From Tetrahymena elliotti 4EA (lineage: Eukaryota; Ciliophora; Oligohymenophorea; Hymenostomatida; Tetrahymenidae): a stretch of 64,000 bases of DNA. The number at the start of each line of letters is the position of its first letter. Within the stretch, counting starts at the first letter, position 1. Under the pieces are notes generated by a model. The model was given only the letters and a program-made list of their open reading frames with translations. It did not search any database and was not told the origin of the DNA. Location of the stretch: positions 491,717 through 555,716 of the forward strand of contig JH720342.1 in NCBI GenBank assembly GCA_000231825.2, read 5' to 3'. Position numbers and translations under genes: made by a program. Shown here piece by piece: positions 1 to 12,037 of this stretch.

Positions 1-1718
1 TAGAAATTTTCTTTTTTCTTCACTCTGAAATTGTTCAACTCAGCCTAGATTTCTGCTTATTTCATAATTATCTACATTTTTTGTAAGTCTTTCCATCCTA
101 AACGTAATTTTGAGTTAGATTTTACACTAAGAATTTAAATGTAAACCATGCAAGAATTCAAACTAAGTGTAGCCAGAAATGTTAAATATGAAAAATGAAG
201 ATCGGTAAGAACATTTTTAGATTTTTTAGACTCAGAACTTTCTTTATATATTTTTATTATAGCATTTATTGTTTTTTCACTATAAATTTCATTAACCAAC
301 TGCTTTTCAGAATACATTTGCTTTATTTAATTTATTATTTTTATATTATCCTATTAATATAAAATTAATTTATAATTATTCATTCATTTTAAAAAATTAT
401 TTTATTTTGTGAAGATTTTTGCTTTACTTAATGTAGATTAATTAATTCAATTAAAATTATATCATTTTTTTTAATTGAACTTCAAAAAAATTACGTTTTT
501 CAAGCTGGCGCTTAGTGTACCTATCCCTTCTGATGTTTCTGAGCTTTCTCCTTAGCTTTAATACTGTAAAATTTCATGGGACGCAAAAACAAAAGCAGAA
601 TTTTCAACTGGAGATGTAAATTTAGTTTTTTCTTAAATGCTTTTAAAAAGACGTCTACAAAATATATCAGTTTTTTGATTATCATCATCTACTATATACC
701 TAAATATTGTGAAGTTTTGAATTGAATTTCTTGTTTAAATGTTCTCTAAGCAAATGAAATTGTACCAGCTAACAAAAATATCTTTTCCTAATTTATAGGA
801 AATAGGGAAAACAATCAAGCATGTTAAAAATAAAAGATCCTTTTATTGATCTCGTGTGCAATAAACTATCATAGGAAATATTAAGCTAATTCTAAATAAG
901 CAAAAAATAATACTCCATTTACAAATATCTTCATTTAAATAGCAATGCTTTCTTAAGATTATCAACAATTTAAGCAAGTTAATAACAAAAGACGAACCTA
1001 TCATCATATAAATATCAAAAAAAGAGCTGGAAATGCACATAACCAAATCAAGATGAAACAAAGTTGGGTTTAAATGAGAATCACATTTTTATAATATATC
1101 TGAATCACAAAACTTGTAATCATAATCAAGAGATATAATTACAGATCCTAATTGTACAAAAAGAGATAAATGAAAACATAATTGATTAATGAATGAATTA
1201 CCTATAAGAACAGTTAAGGCTATGTTAATGATGGAGAGAATATACTAATAGTTACAAAGAGAGATATAAATTGAAGGAAGTGCTATCAAATATTCATAAC
1301 TTTGAAGTAATAAAGACATAAATTCAAATGAAATCCTCTTAATTCTACTTTTGAAAATGAGGGAAACCAAAAAAAATAATACGATAAAACAATTTATTAA
1401 TAAGAAAATCTGCACAGCTGTTGTTAAATTATTTTCCTCTTCAGTATTGTTGGAAAAGTCTTTCATGAAAAAAAAGTAACTTATAAACTCAGAAAAGATG
1501 AGTTTATTTTCAGTCAGATCTTCATAAGTGCTGTTATCAATACATAATTAGACCAATATAAGCTAATAAATACAAAACATCAAAATAGAATAAAGAGCAT
1601 TTCTTTTGCTTTTTTTAATAATGTTATACATGTGGTTCACATAATAAGACTTCAGTCCCTCAATAAGCGGGTTTCCTATTTACTTGTCAGCTGTTTTAAA
1701 TTAAAATAAATGCTTCAT
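1..1718 (-). CDS. PAS/TmcB-like multi-pass membrane protein, copy A (3' end beyond window)
   Basis: Seen: reading with TAA/TAG as Gln gives exon 1 (1718-1202), exon 2 (1147-495) and exon 3 (350 to the window edge). The introns 1201-1148 and 494-351 are GT..AG and fall at the same positions and phases as in the neighbouring copy B; exon 1 is 517 nt in both. The 390 residues before exon 3 hold about five or six hydrophobic segments, for example LFHLDLVMCISSSFFDIY. Exon 3 carries the family motif LRLGWKD after a predicted cytoplasmic stretch. The PAS domain and C-terminal membrane part would lie beyond base 1. Known: ciliates have many such proteins, resembling Dictyostelium TmcB; their role is unclear and may be sensory. 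Inferred: a tandem duplicate of copy B, probably functional, because no TGA or frame break is seen in about 500 codons. The start is the ATG aligned with that of copy B. Confidence 0.8.
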
Positions 1719-2586
1719 ATTTTATTTATTTCTACCTTCAAAATATACCTATTTATTATATTAATTTTTTGTTTAATTTAACTTAACTAGATAGATATTT
1801 TTGATTGATTAGCAAATTACAAGCTGTTTAAATTTCTACAATTAAGTTATTAATATTCCCAATCAAATTTAAAAAACCTTAATTCCAACTATTAAAAGAA
1901 TTCAAATGATATGAAACTTTGCCTTATTTAATTATTAATTTGATCTAATTATTACATAAATAAATACTTGAAAGATTGATGATTTAGATGATAAAATATA
2001 AATTTAGTTAACTATCATTTATTGATTTTTCATTTCTATTCTATCAATAAAATTTCTATTTTAAAAAATAATCCTTATTTTACCAATTAATTATTTTTCT
2101 ACTCTTATTTCTTTGGAGTTTTTAAAAATATGTCAATATGTTGAAAGAGAGTGTTAATTATAAAATAAGACTGAGATAATAACCATTGATTTAAATTTCT
2201 TTAATATATTTTCCATTTATTCTGATTGAAAAATTTTTTTGAAAAACAATCAAAATACTCTTAGGTTTATTTTATATTCTTGAACTCTTTTTTTTTAATA
2301 CCTGACATACTCCTTCTTTCAGATACAAAATTAAGTTAATGTTTAGATTTTTTGTTTAACAATCTAATAAATATAAATTTCAGAGAGAGTTAGAGGAAAG
2401 GATGTTAAGAATTGAAATTTTACTATATTTGGTTTTATTAAACAAAGTTGTATTGAAATTTTAATAAAATAAACTTTTGAATTAAAATGTAAAAATAATA
2501 ATTTTAATTTTGTAAAAATAAATAATACAAATCTATAAATTGTTTGTTTACAATAAAGATAATAAATATTAATATATGAATGAAAA
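1719..2586. other. Intergenic spacer between the two PAS membrane-protein genes
   Basis: AT-rich DNA between the stop of copy B and the start of copy A, both on the minus strand. No reading frame with coding character was found; it should contain the 3' end of copy B's transcript and the promoter of copy A. Confidence 0.6.
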
Positions 2587-5500
2587 TCATTCATTTTTAC
2601 GTAAATATGACATGATATATGTGTTTTGAATCAAGGTTGCTTATGGGAATATGTCCAAAAGTTACTTCGTAGAAAAAATAATATCATTGATATTCCTAAA
2701 GTAAATATACCAGCAAACTACAAAGATAGTAGTAACAAAAATGACTTAGAATGACACTAAAGCTATGCAAACATTTTCATAATGATTATAGAGCTGAAGA
2801 TTTTGATCTTAGAAAAAATTCATCAAATATTCATGAGCTTTTGAGAGCTCATCTTTAAATTAAAATGTCTTATAGGCAGGATTATTGTGAAAATATTTTT
2901 ATAAACCTTTTTAAAATGATTCAAGATCATAGCTAAAAGCAAAAGATGTAAAATCCCGAAAAACTGTGCTAAAGTATACAACACCATTGATTAAACCCTT
3001 TTAGAGAGCACCCTTTGCAGTAGTGCTACATGAATTATACTAAAAATCGCCATTTTAGTATTATGTATAATTTTAAATAGTATCACATGCATTTTCACTG
3101 TAAATTTTTGTTAAGTAGTCTTTAAAAAGTTCTTAGTTGTACAAATCACTTTTTTCTACTTCTGCCAAATTCTGATTAATAGTATCAGTTAATTTTCTTA
3201 CTGTTTCTAAAATATCTTCAATATCACTTTAGTATTGAGAAATAGGTATTGCTTAATTTTGAGGAGTAAGAAATGCTGTAAATAATCCTTATCTTGCTCT
3301 ATTAGTATTAACTACTGTAAAGTAGGTTTCACAAACTACATCTTGTATTTGTAATATTAAAAATATTTAATTTATTTTCATCAAAGTAATATTGAAAAAA
3401 TGTCATTTATTTAATAAAAAGTGAAAATATTAATTACTGTTAAATTAGAAGATAATTTTTGAGTTATCAACGAATTTTCTGACAGTTACATAGAAAAAGC
3501 TTGGGTATATCATAATAAGACCAAATATAAATAGCAGAGCAAGTACTAAATATTTTATTGAATATTTTATGGTTGAAGTTCTGCTTATGTTCAATTTCTT
3601 TTGAACATTGACAACCACTTAGGCTTACTTGGAAATTTAAGTTTAGTTCATATTAGAAATATTCGATTTTGAGGCTAGTGTTTAACTTTTGTCTAATCCA
3701 CCATAAGCCTGTAACTGATAGGTCAACTAAATGAGAATTTCTTTTAAAGATTATGGGTCAAATGTAGCAAAAAGCTCTAACATTTTTTATTATCTAATTT
3801 TAGTAAATATAAAGCTAGGCACAATGCAAGACAAAACAAATAAAGAAACAGAAAAAATAACAAAAAGTTGAGTTTCACTTTAGGACAAAATAGAATTTAA
3901 TTGAGATTAGTAAACAGAATTTAATTCATTAAAAATCGAGCTTACTTCATTATTAATAGCTAGATAATTAGCTTAATTTTGTTAAGCCATTATTTAGTAA
4001 GGATCCAGATCTTCAATAATATAAAACATTCCCGAAATTTACAAAAGAATAGAATATTTAATAGATAATTGCATTTAACTTGATTCAGTTTTATTAAAAT
4101 AAATATTTTAAGTAATTTTCTTATTTTTAATTATCTCAAACACTTGAATATTAGGATTAGTTGTGTTATACAGCAAAATCATTTAATCTTTGCTTTTTCT
4201 AATTCTAGATATATTTTCATTATAGAGTTCTTCATTAAATATTTCATTCATCGAGTCTGGTGTTTATAAATAATTCAGCCTGTTTAATTCTAATAAATAC
4301 CTCTCTGAAAGTGCATAACTCAACTCAATGTTCACCATATAAATCCAGTTTATGAATTTAAAATTCTCTCTTTAAGAAATCAAGCTATTATAAAATGTAA
4401 AAAATCCTTCAAGAGTCAAAAATAATGTTATGGAAACGGATACTATTCCTATAAAGTTAATCACTTTAAGGTAATTCATCTATTTTTTAGCATGGATCAT
4501 TTCAAATAAATATCTTTTTATTAAAAATAAAGTTATTTTTATTTACTCTAAATTTTAAGAAATCAAATTTCAAAAAAAAGAAGAGCAACTAAATAGAGTG
4601 GGTGAGTCAAATTTTTGCAAAAACAGGCCTTAATATATGAACTTTAATTGAAATATGAATAATTATAATTCAAAATGAAAATGAAAATAAAAAGGAAAAA
4701 TGTTTAATAACAAAGAAGTAAAGCAATAATAGTAGAAGTTACTTATTTTTGACTGATTTGCTCGAAGAGGAAACTGATTAAATATCTTGTTTTTTTTATA
4801 TTTTATTTTCATCACATGGTAAAATATTTTCACTCTCTTAATTAGTTTCATGCTTTTATAATTTTATTTTTTCTTCATTTTTAGAGCTAATTCTTTACCG
4901 ATTTACTCCATTAAACTAAAGAGCATTTTTACTTGAAAGTAACTAGCTATTAGAATACTATTTAAAATTTTATTCTTTGAATCCTTTTTTGTTATTATCT
5001 GTGTCTTATACAATGCAAGTGTTTTTAGAATTTAATTCTAGATTGTCTTCTTAAATCATAGAAATTTATTCAAATTTAGATGCTTAGTACTTTTTATTGA
5101 AAGCCTGAAGGGCTTCATTTGACTATTAATGTTCATTAAAATTCATATAATAGCTTTCATCTTTAGTTAATTAACAGTCTTATTAAAGATTATTATTAAA
5201 CATGCTATTTCCTATATATAAGCTACTATCAACTTAATTTGCTATTAAATTTTAATGAGAATTGTAATAATCTTTTTCATTCTTTACAAATTTATTTAAA
5301 TTTTATTAATTTATTTGATTTTCTTAAATATATTGTATTGGCTATTCTTAAATAGAATGTATCATAAAGATATCCTAATTTTAATCTAAAGGAATTTAAC
5401 TATTGTTCAAATTACTAGCTTCATTTGTCAAATTATAATCTTTTGTTTAGTATTGGCTTGGTTTCTAGTTTTATTTATACTGCTAGTTGTGGATTTAAGA

Positions 5501-8500
5501 TTATTAGATTTGGCTGCTGCTTTGGTCAAGCATTTCTGCTGTTGATTCATTTATATTAAGATTACTTTCTTTACGTGTTTTATATTTGAAGATTCTATTT
5601 TTATATGAGCTGTTTTCAAAATTTATACTTTTAGCTCTATTGTCAACAAGATTTTCAAGTTCAATACTTGGATCAAAGTCCAAAGAAACACCAGTCAGTT
5701 CTTTGATTTATATTTAATACATTTAAATGTGTTAAATCTTATCTTTATAGTTATAAATTGGCTCATAATTTTCAATAACCACTCTTACAAATTGAGTTAG
5801 CTTAAAATCAAAACTATGAATTTAGAGAGTCACCAAGAACAAGTCTTAGAACTTCAGATAGTTTAAAAAGTAGGGGTCTTTAATATTTGGTTTTTGTTGT
5901 GCTTACTCTTTATCTAAAGGTTGAATAAGTAGTGTTTCAAATTTTTTTCCTATTTCTATGCTGCTTAGTCTAATTAAATCATCAATTATTGGAATTAAAC
6001 TATCCATTCTGAGGGTTTTCAAACAATTTAAGGTAAAGTTATCATACATGAATTCATCACAAAAAATTTTGCTTGCTACTTTGATTAAAGAATGATCTTT
6101 AAAATCAAGAAGAATGTAAAGGTTATCATCTTTTATTGGCTTTGCCCAGACAGTTATACCAAAATCATTTTAGTTTACTATCTAACTTTGGACCTTTAGC
6201 TATAATGGTATAGCATATCCTAATGAATTTTTACCTATAAAAAGAGGTATGTTAATAGATTAATTGTAGAGTGATAAGAAATTTTCAGTGATAATTTAAG
6301 AAAGTAGTTTTTCTGAAGATTTTTTTAAAAAGTTATTTGGAAATAACTACAAAATAGATTTATTCAAGATAAAAGATTTGTTAGCAAAACCAAACGCTTG
6401 AACAAATGCCTTATTTACCTTTTAAATTAAACTAAATGATTTCTCAAGGAGAGAAATGTAAACAAAGCAGCTCTATTTACTATAATATTCTTTATTCTTA
6501 AGAAGTAAAATAGATTTTCTAGATTATTTCTCATAAAATCTAAGCAAAGACTAGTTATGCAGCATGTAAAAATCAAAGTTGATACAAAGATTTTTTAAAA
6601 TTTCACTATTACTATTGTATTATAATTGTGCTTTTATTTTTTACTCTAAATTCCCTCTTTCTTCTCTGTATGATTTTAATAGAAGAAAAATTTCATTTAT
6701 TTCTATATAACTCATTGATAATTTCTCTACAACAATTTTATATTATTTCATGCACTCAAAATATTACTTTTAGATTACATTCATCTCATCTTCAAATTGC
6801 AATATATGATAGAGCTGAAATTCATTTTCTTTTTTCATTCTTATTTAATTAAGATAAGATTGAAAGTTAGCTAGCTTCAAAATAGTTACCAACTTTTACT
6901 TATCTTTCCAGCCTAAACGAAGTTTTATGTTGGATTGGATATTTAAAATTGAACAATATGATGAGCATGAGTTTAAATTTAATGTTGACAATAAAGTCAA
7001 ATATGAAAAATGCAATTCTGTTAGCTAAAAGCTTTTCTAATTTTGTTAATTTAAAGCATCGCTATAAATTTTCATTATCATTTTTAAATTTTTTTAATTA
7101 AATGCGTTCTCAGCATTTTACTTTTAATCTTAATCAAAATCCTACATTTCTTTTAATTTTGAAAGACTTTTAATTATTTCCTAATATTTTAAGTAAAAAA
7201 TATTATTGAATCAATTTAATCATTATATAATTTGTTTAAATCATAAAACATTTTTTCTCTTTAATCTTGCTTGCAAATAAATAAAATTATTTCAAAAATT
7301 TTTCATAAAGATTATCAGGGTGGGCAGTGGGTAGATTTTTAATCTGATTTTTTGAAAACTAATGTGCATTGTCTATTATTTGCTCAAGCTTAAAAAAATA
7401 AATTTTGACTCTCATAAAGCCAACTTCCCCCCCCCCCCATTTTAGGATTATTAATAATTTAATAAAAAATTTTTTTACTGGGAGAATTAAATTATTACTA
7501 CTATGATTAGATTTAATAGAGATTAAGTAATAATTCAACAAAATCTCTACCTTAAAAATGATTTAATTTTAGTCAAAAAGAATTTAAATTAAAAGGATAA
7601 AATAAGAATTACATTTTTTTTTGCTGAGATTGTTGAAGATGGATAGATTTCTTCTGCTTTTTCTTGAATTTATTTAGCATCTTCTTAAAAAAGAACTTGC
7701 TGAGTAAATAAAAAGGAAGAATTTTTAACTGAACTTTAGAATTTGACTTTTTGTTACAAATTCTGAACTAGAAGTCTGCAAAAAATATCAATTTGTTTAT
7801 TTTTACTATTTGAATCTAAAATGCTATTAAATATACTAAAACTTGTTATTAAATCAGAATTAGCTAAGTTATCAAGGCTTATATAACTATACCAGTTAAT
7901 AAATAAGTATTATCCTAGTTTGTAAGAAATAGGGATTACAATTAGACTTACTAAAAACAGTAAATACTGGTCTTCGCTCTAAATGCAATAAATTAAGATA
8001 GGTAATGTTAAGCATATCTTGATTATATCTAAAATTATAATCCATTTACAGATTTTCTTATTAGTATATGTGTGGTTTCTTAAATTGATCAGCAATTTTA
8101 ATAAATTTATAACAAATGAGCATCCAGTTACTAGATATATATCAAAGAAGCTGCTTGAAATGCAAAGAATCAAATTCAAATGAAATACTGTTGGGTTTAA
8201 GTGTGAATCAATTTTTTAGAGTAAATCCACTTCTTAAAATTAGTAATCATAATCTAGTGATACTAATAGGGATCCTATTATAGCCAAATAAATAAAAATT
8301 AAAAAACTATTCAACTAATATGCAATTTCTTACCTAAGAAAATGGTTATTGGAATGTTTGCAAAAGATAAATAATATGAGTAATCAGTTAGAGAGATATA
8401 TAATGAAGGCACAGATATTACATATTCATAGCTTTGTAGAAGTTGTGATACTACTTAAAATCTTTGTTTCTTAATTCTATTTCTAAAAATCAAATTCACC

Positions 8501-8850
8501 ATTAAACAAAAAATAATCAAGCAATTTATTGTAAAAAATAAGACAACAGCATTATCTCTTAAGCTCTGTCTTTCATTGGCGTTTGCTATTTCTTTTAAAA
8601 AAAGTAAAGAGCCTTGGAAATGGCTGAAAATTGCTTCTTAAGATTTTAATTTGTTAAAGGTTGCATCATCTATTTGTATCTATAGAAGACACAGCTAATA
8701 AAAACAAAACTAAATAATAGAAAAATGATTATTTCTCTTGCTTTGCTTAACTAGCTAGTATAAATCGTTTACATAAAAACTCTTAATGGCTTCAACTATT
8801 GGATTTGATAGCTGCTAAGCTAATCCTTTAAATTACTTATTTAAATTCAT
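2587..8850 (-). CDS. PAS/TmcB-like multi-pass membrane protein, copy B (1802 aa)
   Basis: Model: exons 8850-8334, 8274-7613, 7141-4743, 4513-3438 and 3341-2587. They total 5409 nt, an exact multiple of three, ending in TGA. All four introns are GT..AG. Domains seen: about six membrane segments in residues 40-300; the motif LRLGWKDK near residue 465; a PAS domain at about 620-740 (VNKAFVQAFGF, then ILQLFPNNF and GYAIPLQLK); a long Gln/Asn-rich region; then from about residue 1210 two membrane helices, an extracellular-type loop, and two more helices before the C-terminus SYLRKNE. Known: PAS domains bind small ligands or mediate dimerisation, and this architecture matches the large ciliate TmcB-like family. 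Inferred: a plasma-membrane or vesicular sensor of unknown stimulus. The start is the first in-frame ATG and aligns with copy A. Intron 2 (7612-7142) holds an odd run of 12 cytosines. The splice joins are predictions, but the phases are consistent throughout. Confidence 0.85.
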
Positions 8851-10380
8851 TTCCAACTATCTTTAATTTGTTATTATTTATTTTCTTAATTAATTAATTA
8901 ATTAACTAACTATTTTTTTATTTTCTATTTAAACTTCTACTTTATGAAGAAAGTCAAGACTTTTTAATTTAACATAGACTTGAAAGCTGTTATTTATAAA
9001 ACAGGTTCTTTGAATTACACTTTTGGCTGGCACACCTTTTTTAATAGTAATAATGCATATAAAATTAATGAATTTATTTGAATGAAAAAATGAGAGTGTA
9101 ATTTTTTATTTAAATTTAAATAGAAATTAAGAAATGCTCATTCTCTATAAATTCAATTGATTTTAACTTTAAAATGTGAATCTCTCTTCTCTCAATAAAA
9201 AATTTGTTTAATTAAAATTCAATTTTTTTCATTCAAATTATGTAAGAAAAAGAAGTATCAAAAAGAGAAACCCTAAAAACTAAATTAATAAACTTTAATC
9301 TTTTTTGTATTTGACTAAACGAACCTCGCTATCAAGAATAAGTATGATTAATCAATTTGAGATGTTTTAATCAGGTTAATATTACTTGCCATAAAGCTTA
9401 ATGTATTACTCAATTTCCAAACAGTCTATCTTTATTGTTTTAATGTACTCTATAAATTAATCCATTCATTATCAACTAAATAATATTCAAAATTTATTCT
9501 TATTATTATTAGCAATTTAAAGGTTTTGAAACTATTTAGCCATAACTTGTTGCAATAAGCAAAAATTTGCAAGTAAATAAATATCTTCATGATTTTTTAA
9601 TATGATTTTTAAATAAAATTATTTGGCGTTTTTTAATCTTTTTAATTTATTGTTTAATTTCAATTAAACATTTTTGTTTTTTCTTTTAACTGTAGAGATT
9701 AATTAAAGAAAATAAAGTTGAATTATAATACAGATTATTGTCAAAAAATCTATTTTAAAAACATGATGATTTGAAAAATTATTCAGTTACTGATATCAAC
9801 AGACAATTTATTAAGTATCTATTTTTAATTTTTTTTAAATAAATATTTGTATTTTTCTATTTTATCAAATAAAATTAATTTATTTTAATTTCTACATATT
9901 TATAAAAATTCCAAATAATAATAAAAATTAATATTTAAAAAGTAGTTAAATAGAAATAATTTTATTTTGAGAAAATTTTTTCTATCAATTAAAAAGAATA
10001 TAATTTGCTTAAAATAAACTATTTAAACAATTATGTTTAATAGAGAAAAATTATTTATTTGCAAATTCCTTAAAATCATACCAAAATATATGTTCATTTT
10101 ATTATTAAGAATAATCTAAAAGAAAAAATGAAATGATAATATGGATAATAAATGAAGTTACTACAAAAATAAATGAGGCGAGATTTTAATAAGTGAGAAA
10201 TGAGATAGAAAATATGACGAATAGAGATGATTGCATTTATATATACAATAGAATAATTAATATTTTATTACAATAAATTTATGATTATTATTAAATAAAT
10301 TAATAAACGAATTGAAGAAATGAATGAATAGCAAATTTATCTTTTTATAATTTTGAAGTAGAAAAAATCTATTTATTAAA
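8851..10380. other. Intergenic region, no gene seen
   Basis: About 1.5 kb of very AT-rich sequence with short TTAA-type simple repeats near 8888-8910. Neither strand shows a coding frame of convincing amino-acid composition. It separates the promoter of the PAS protein gene from the 3' end of the nucleoside transporter gene. Confidence 0.55.
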
Positions 10381-12037
10381 TCAGTCCTTAGCAAGAGGAA
10401 GGGCAAGGAAAGTACCAATTGCAATACCGAAAGTAATAGAGAAACCACCAATGAAGTTAATTAAGTTAATAATTTTAGGGTCTTTGCATTTACGGGGACC
10501 AAGGTTCATTAAACCAGTAGTGGTGAAACCGTTAGTGATGGCAAATCCAAGTTAGTTACACCAAGCGAAAACATCATTTTGGAAAGCATCTCCACCCTTT
10601 TCGTTAGCAGTCATTAAGAATAAGATATAGTAAACAAATCTGAGCAATACAATGAAGTAGATGAAATATAACTTTTCTAAGGCCTTAATACTACCAAGAT
10701 ACTTTCCAACTAAATCACCAAAATTGTAACAAGTAATCATCCAAACACTATATTTTATTTAAGGAAAATTAGTAAAAGATATTTTAAATGGAAATTGATG
10801 AAATAAAATTTTGGGAATTGAAATTGAATAAAATTAATTACGAAGCGTAAGGAGCGGCGATGATGGTATAGGTGGGCTTTTAGAAAATGGAGACACCGGG
10901 GAACATCATGAAAGTTTAAATGTAAATAAAAACAAGGAAGACAGGGATTGCACCAGCATACTTAAAGACTTGGGAGAGATAGATAAGATATTGGACAAAT
11001 GAGTTTTCTAAGAGTTTAGCTTTTAAGCTATTTTTCTTATTTTTCTTTTATTATGACTCAAGATTGATTTAAGATAAAGCTTATTCAGTTTTAAGTTCTT
11101 TATCAGAACCATTGTTATTTTCAGAGGCAGCTTTTTCTTTCATCATTTTAGCCATTTCAATTTCGATTTCTCTATTTTCAATTTTGGACTTTAAATTATG
11201 TCTGTGTTCAAGAGCCTTAAAGTAATCAGTTCTGGTGAAAGCAGCTTGCATAGAGGCAGACATAATATAGATAAGGCAAGCAAAAGCGAAATATATTGCT
11301 GTGCAGACATTCATAGCATCAGGAGAGTCACCCATAGCACCTAAGGCAATAAGTCTGATGAAGTTCATGACTAAACCAGAGGCGGCAGTGCAAGTCCAGT
11401 AAATGGCATTAATTTCATGGGAGATCATACCAGCTAGACCAATAAGAGAATTTGAAACAACGGATTCAATGAAACCTTAGAAGAAAAGAAGAGTGAAAGA
11501 AATCCAATAACCAGTCTTGTTGTTGTAGAAGATGGCAATCAATGTAACAGTAATTAAGAAACAACAAACACCAACAGAGAGATAAGCAATTCTTTAGGTG
11601 TAGGAGAAACGACGAGCAAGATAAGGACAAGCAAGACCAGCGAAGAAGTTAGTAATCATAATTGGAATAGGGAAATAGAAAGAAACATCAAGATATCCTT
11701 CATCTTTAGGATACTTAACACCGAAGAAATCGAAAGCAGTAAGCATAGCATTCCAACCAGCTAAAGAGGCAATACCTAAAAAGACAAAAGTAATTTTATA
11801 CCAGAACTTAACTGGGGGGAGAGGCTTTGCTACTTCTTATTCTAATTGCTTGAACATTTCTTCGATTTCAGAATCAGCCTTTTTTAAAGGGATATCAGAT
11901 TGACCCTTTTATAATGGGACTAAAGACTCGGTCTTTTCTAATGGGATTTAAGCCGGGAATACTTAGGGATTCAAGTTAGATTCTTCCATCTTTCTGGGAG
12001 ACTTGTTACCTTAAACGTCTTCAATAGGATAGGTCAT
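10381..12037 (-). CDS. Equilibrative nucleoside transporter (SLC29/ENT family), 520 aa
   Basis: Model: exon 1 12037-10842, intron 10841-10748 (GT..AG, 94 nt), exon 2 10747-10381. Together 1563 nt, 521 codons including TGA. Seen: a hydrophilic N-terminus of about 75 residues, then FLGIASLAGWNAMLTAFDFF, matching the ENT first-helix signature in which a WN pair precedes a conserved alanine. Later come FMMFPGVSIF, typical of helix 7, YNFGDLVGKYLG, matching the helix 8 F-N-x-x-D-x-x-G-[RK] motif, and a C-terminal helix GFSITFGIAIGTFLALP. A charged loop of about 80 residues (many Lys/Glu) sits where the large central cytoplasmic loop is expected. Known: ENTs carry nucleosides or bases across the plasma or vacuolar membrane without sodium, which purine-auxotrophic ciliates need. 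Codons end in C or T more often than in the neighbours, suggesting good expression. Confidence 0.9.

Noticed and set aside
4663..4851. Minus-strand frame overlapping the PAS gene
   Set aside because: It is an out-of-frame reading of exon 3 plus intron 3 (4742-4514); the family frame and the phase of the next exon support the intron.
6628..6852. Plus-strand hydrophobic open frame
   Set aside because: It lies antisense to exon 3 of the PAS membrane protein, which is well supported on the minus strand.
7359..7541. Minus-strand frame with a GGG run
   Set aside because: It falls entirely inside intron 2 of the PAS gene; exons on both sides join in frame without it.
10552..10740. Separate small protein beginning MITCYNFGDLVGK
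   Set aside because: This is exon 2 of the nucleoside transporter; the helix 8 motif and the splice phase join it to the upstream exon.
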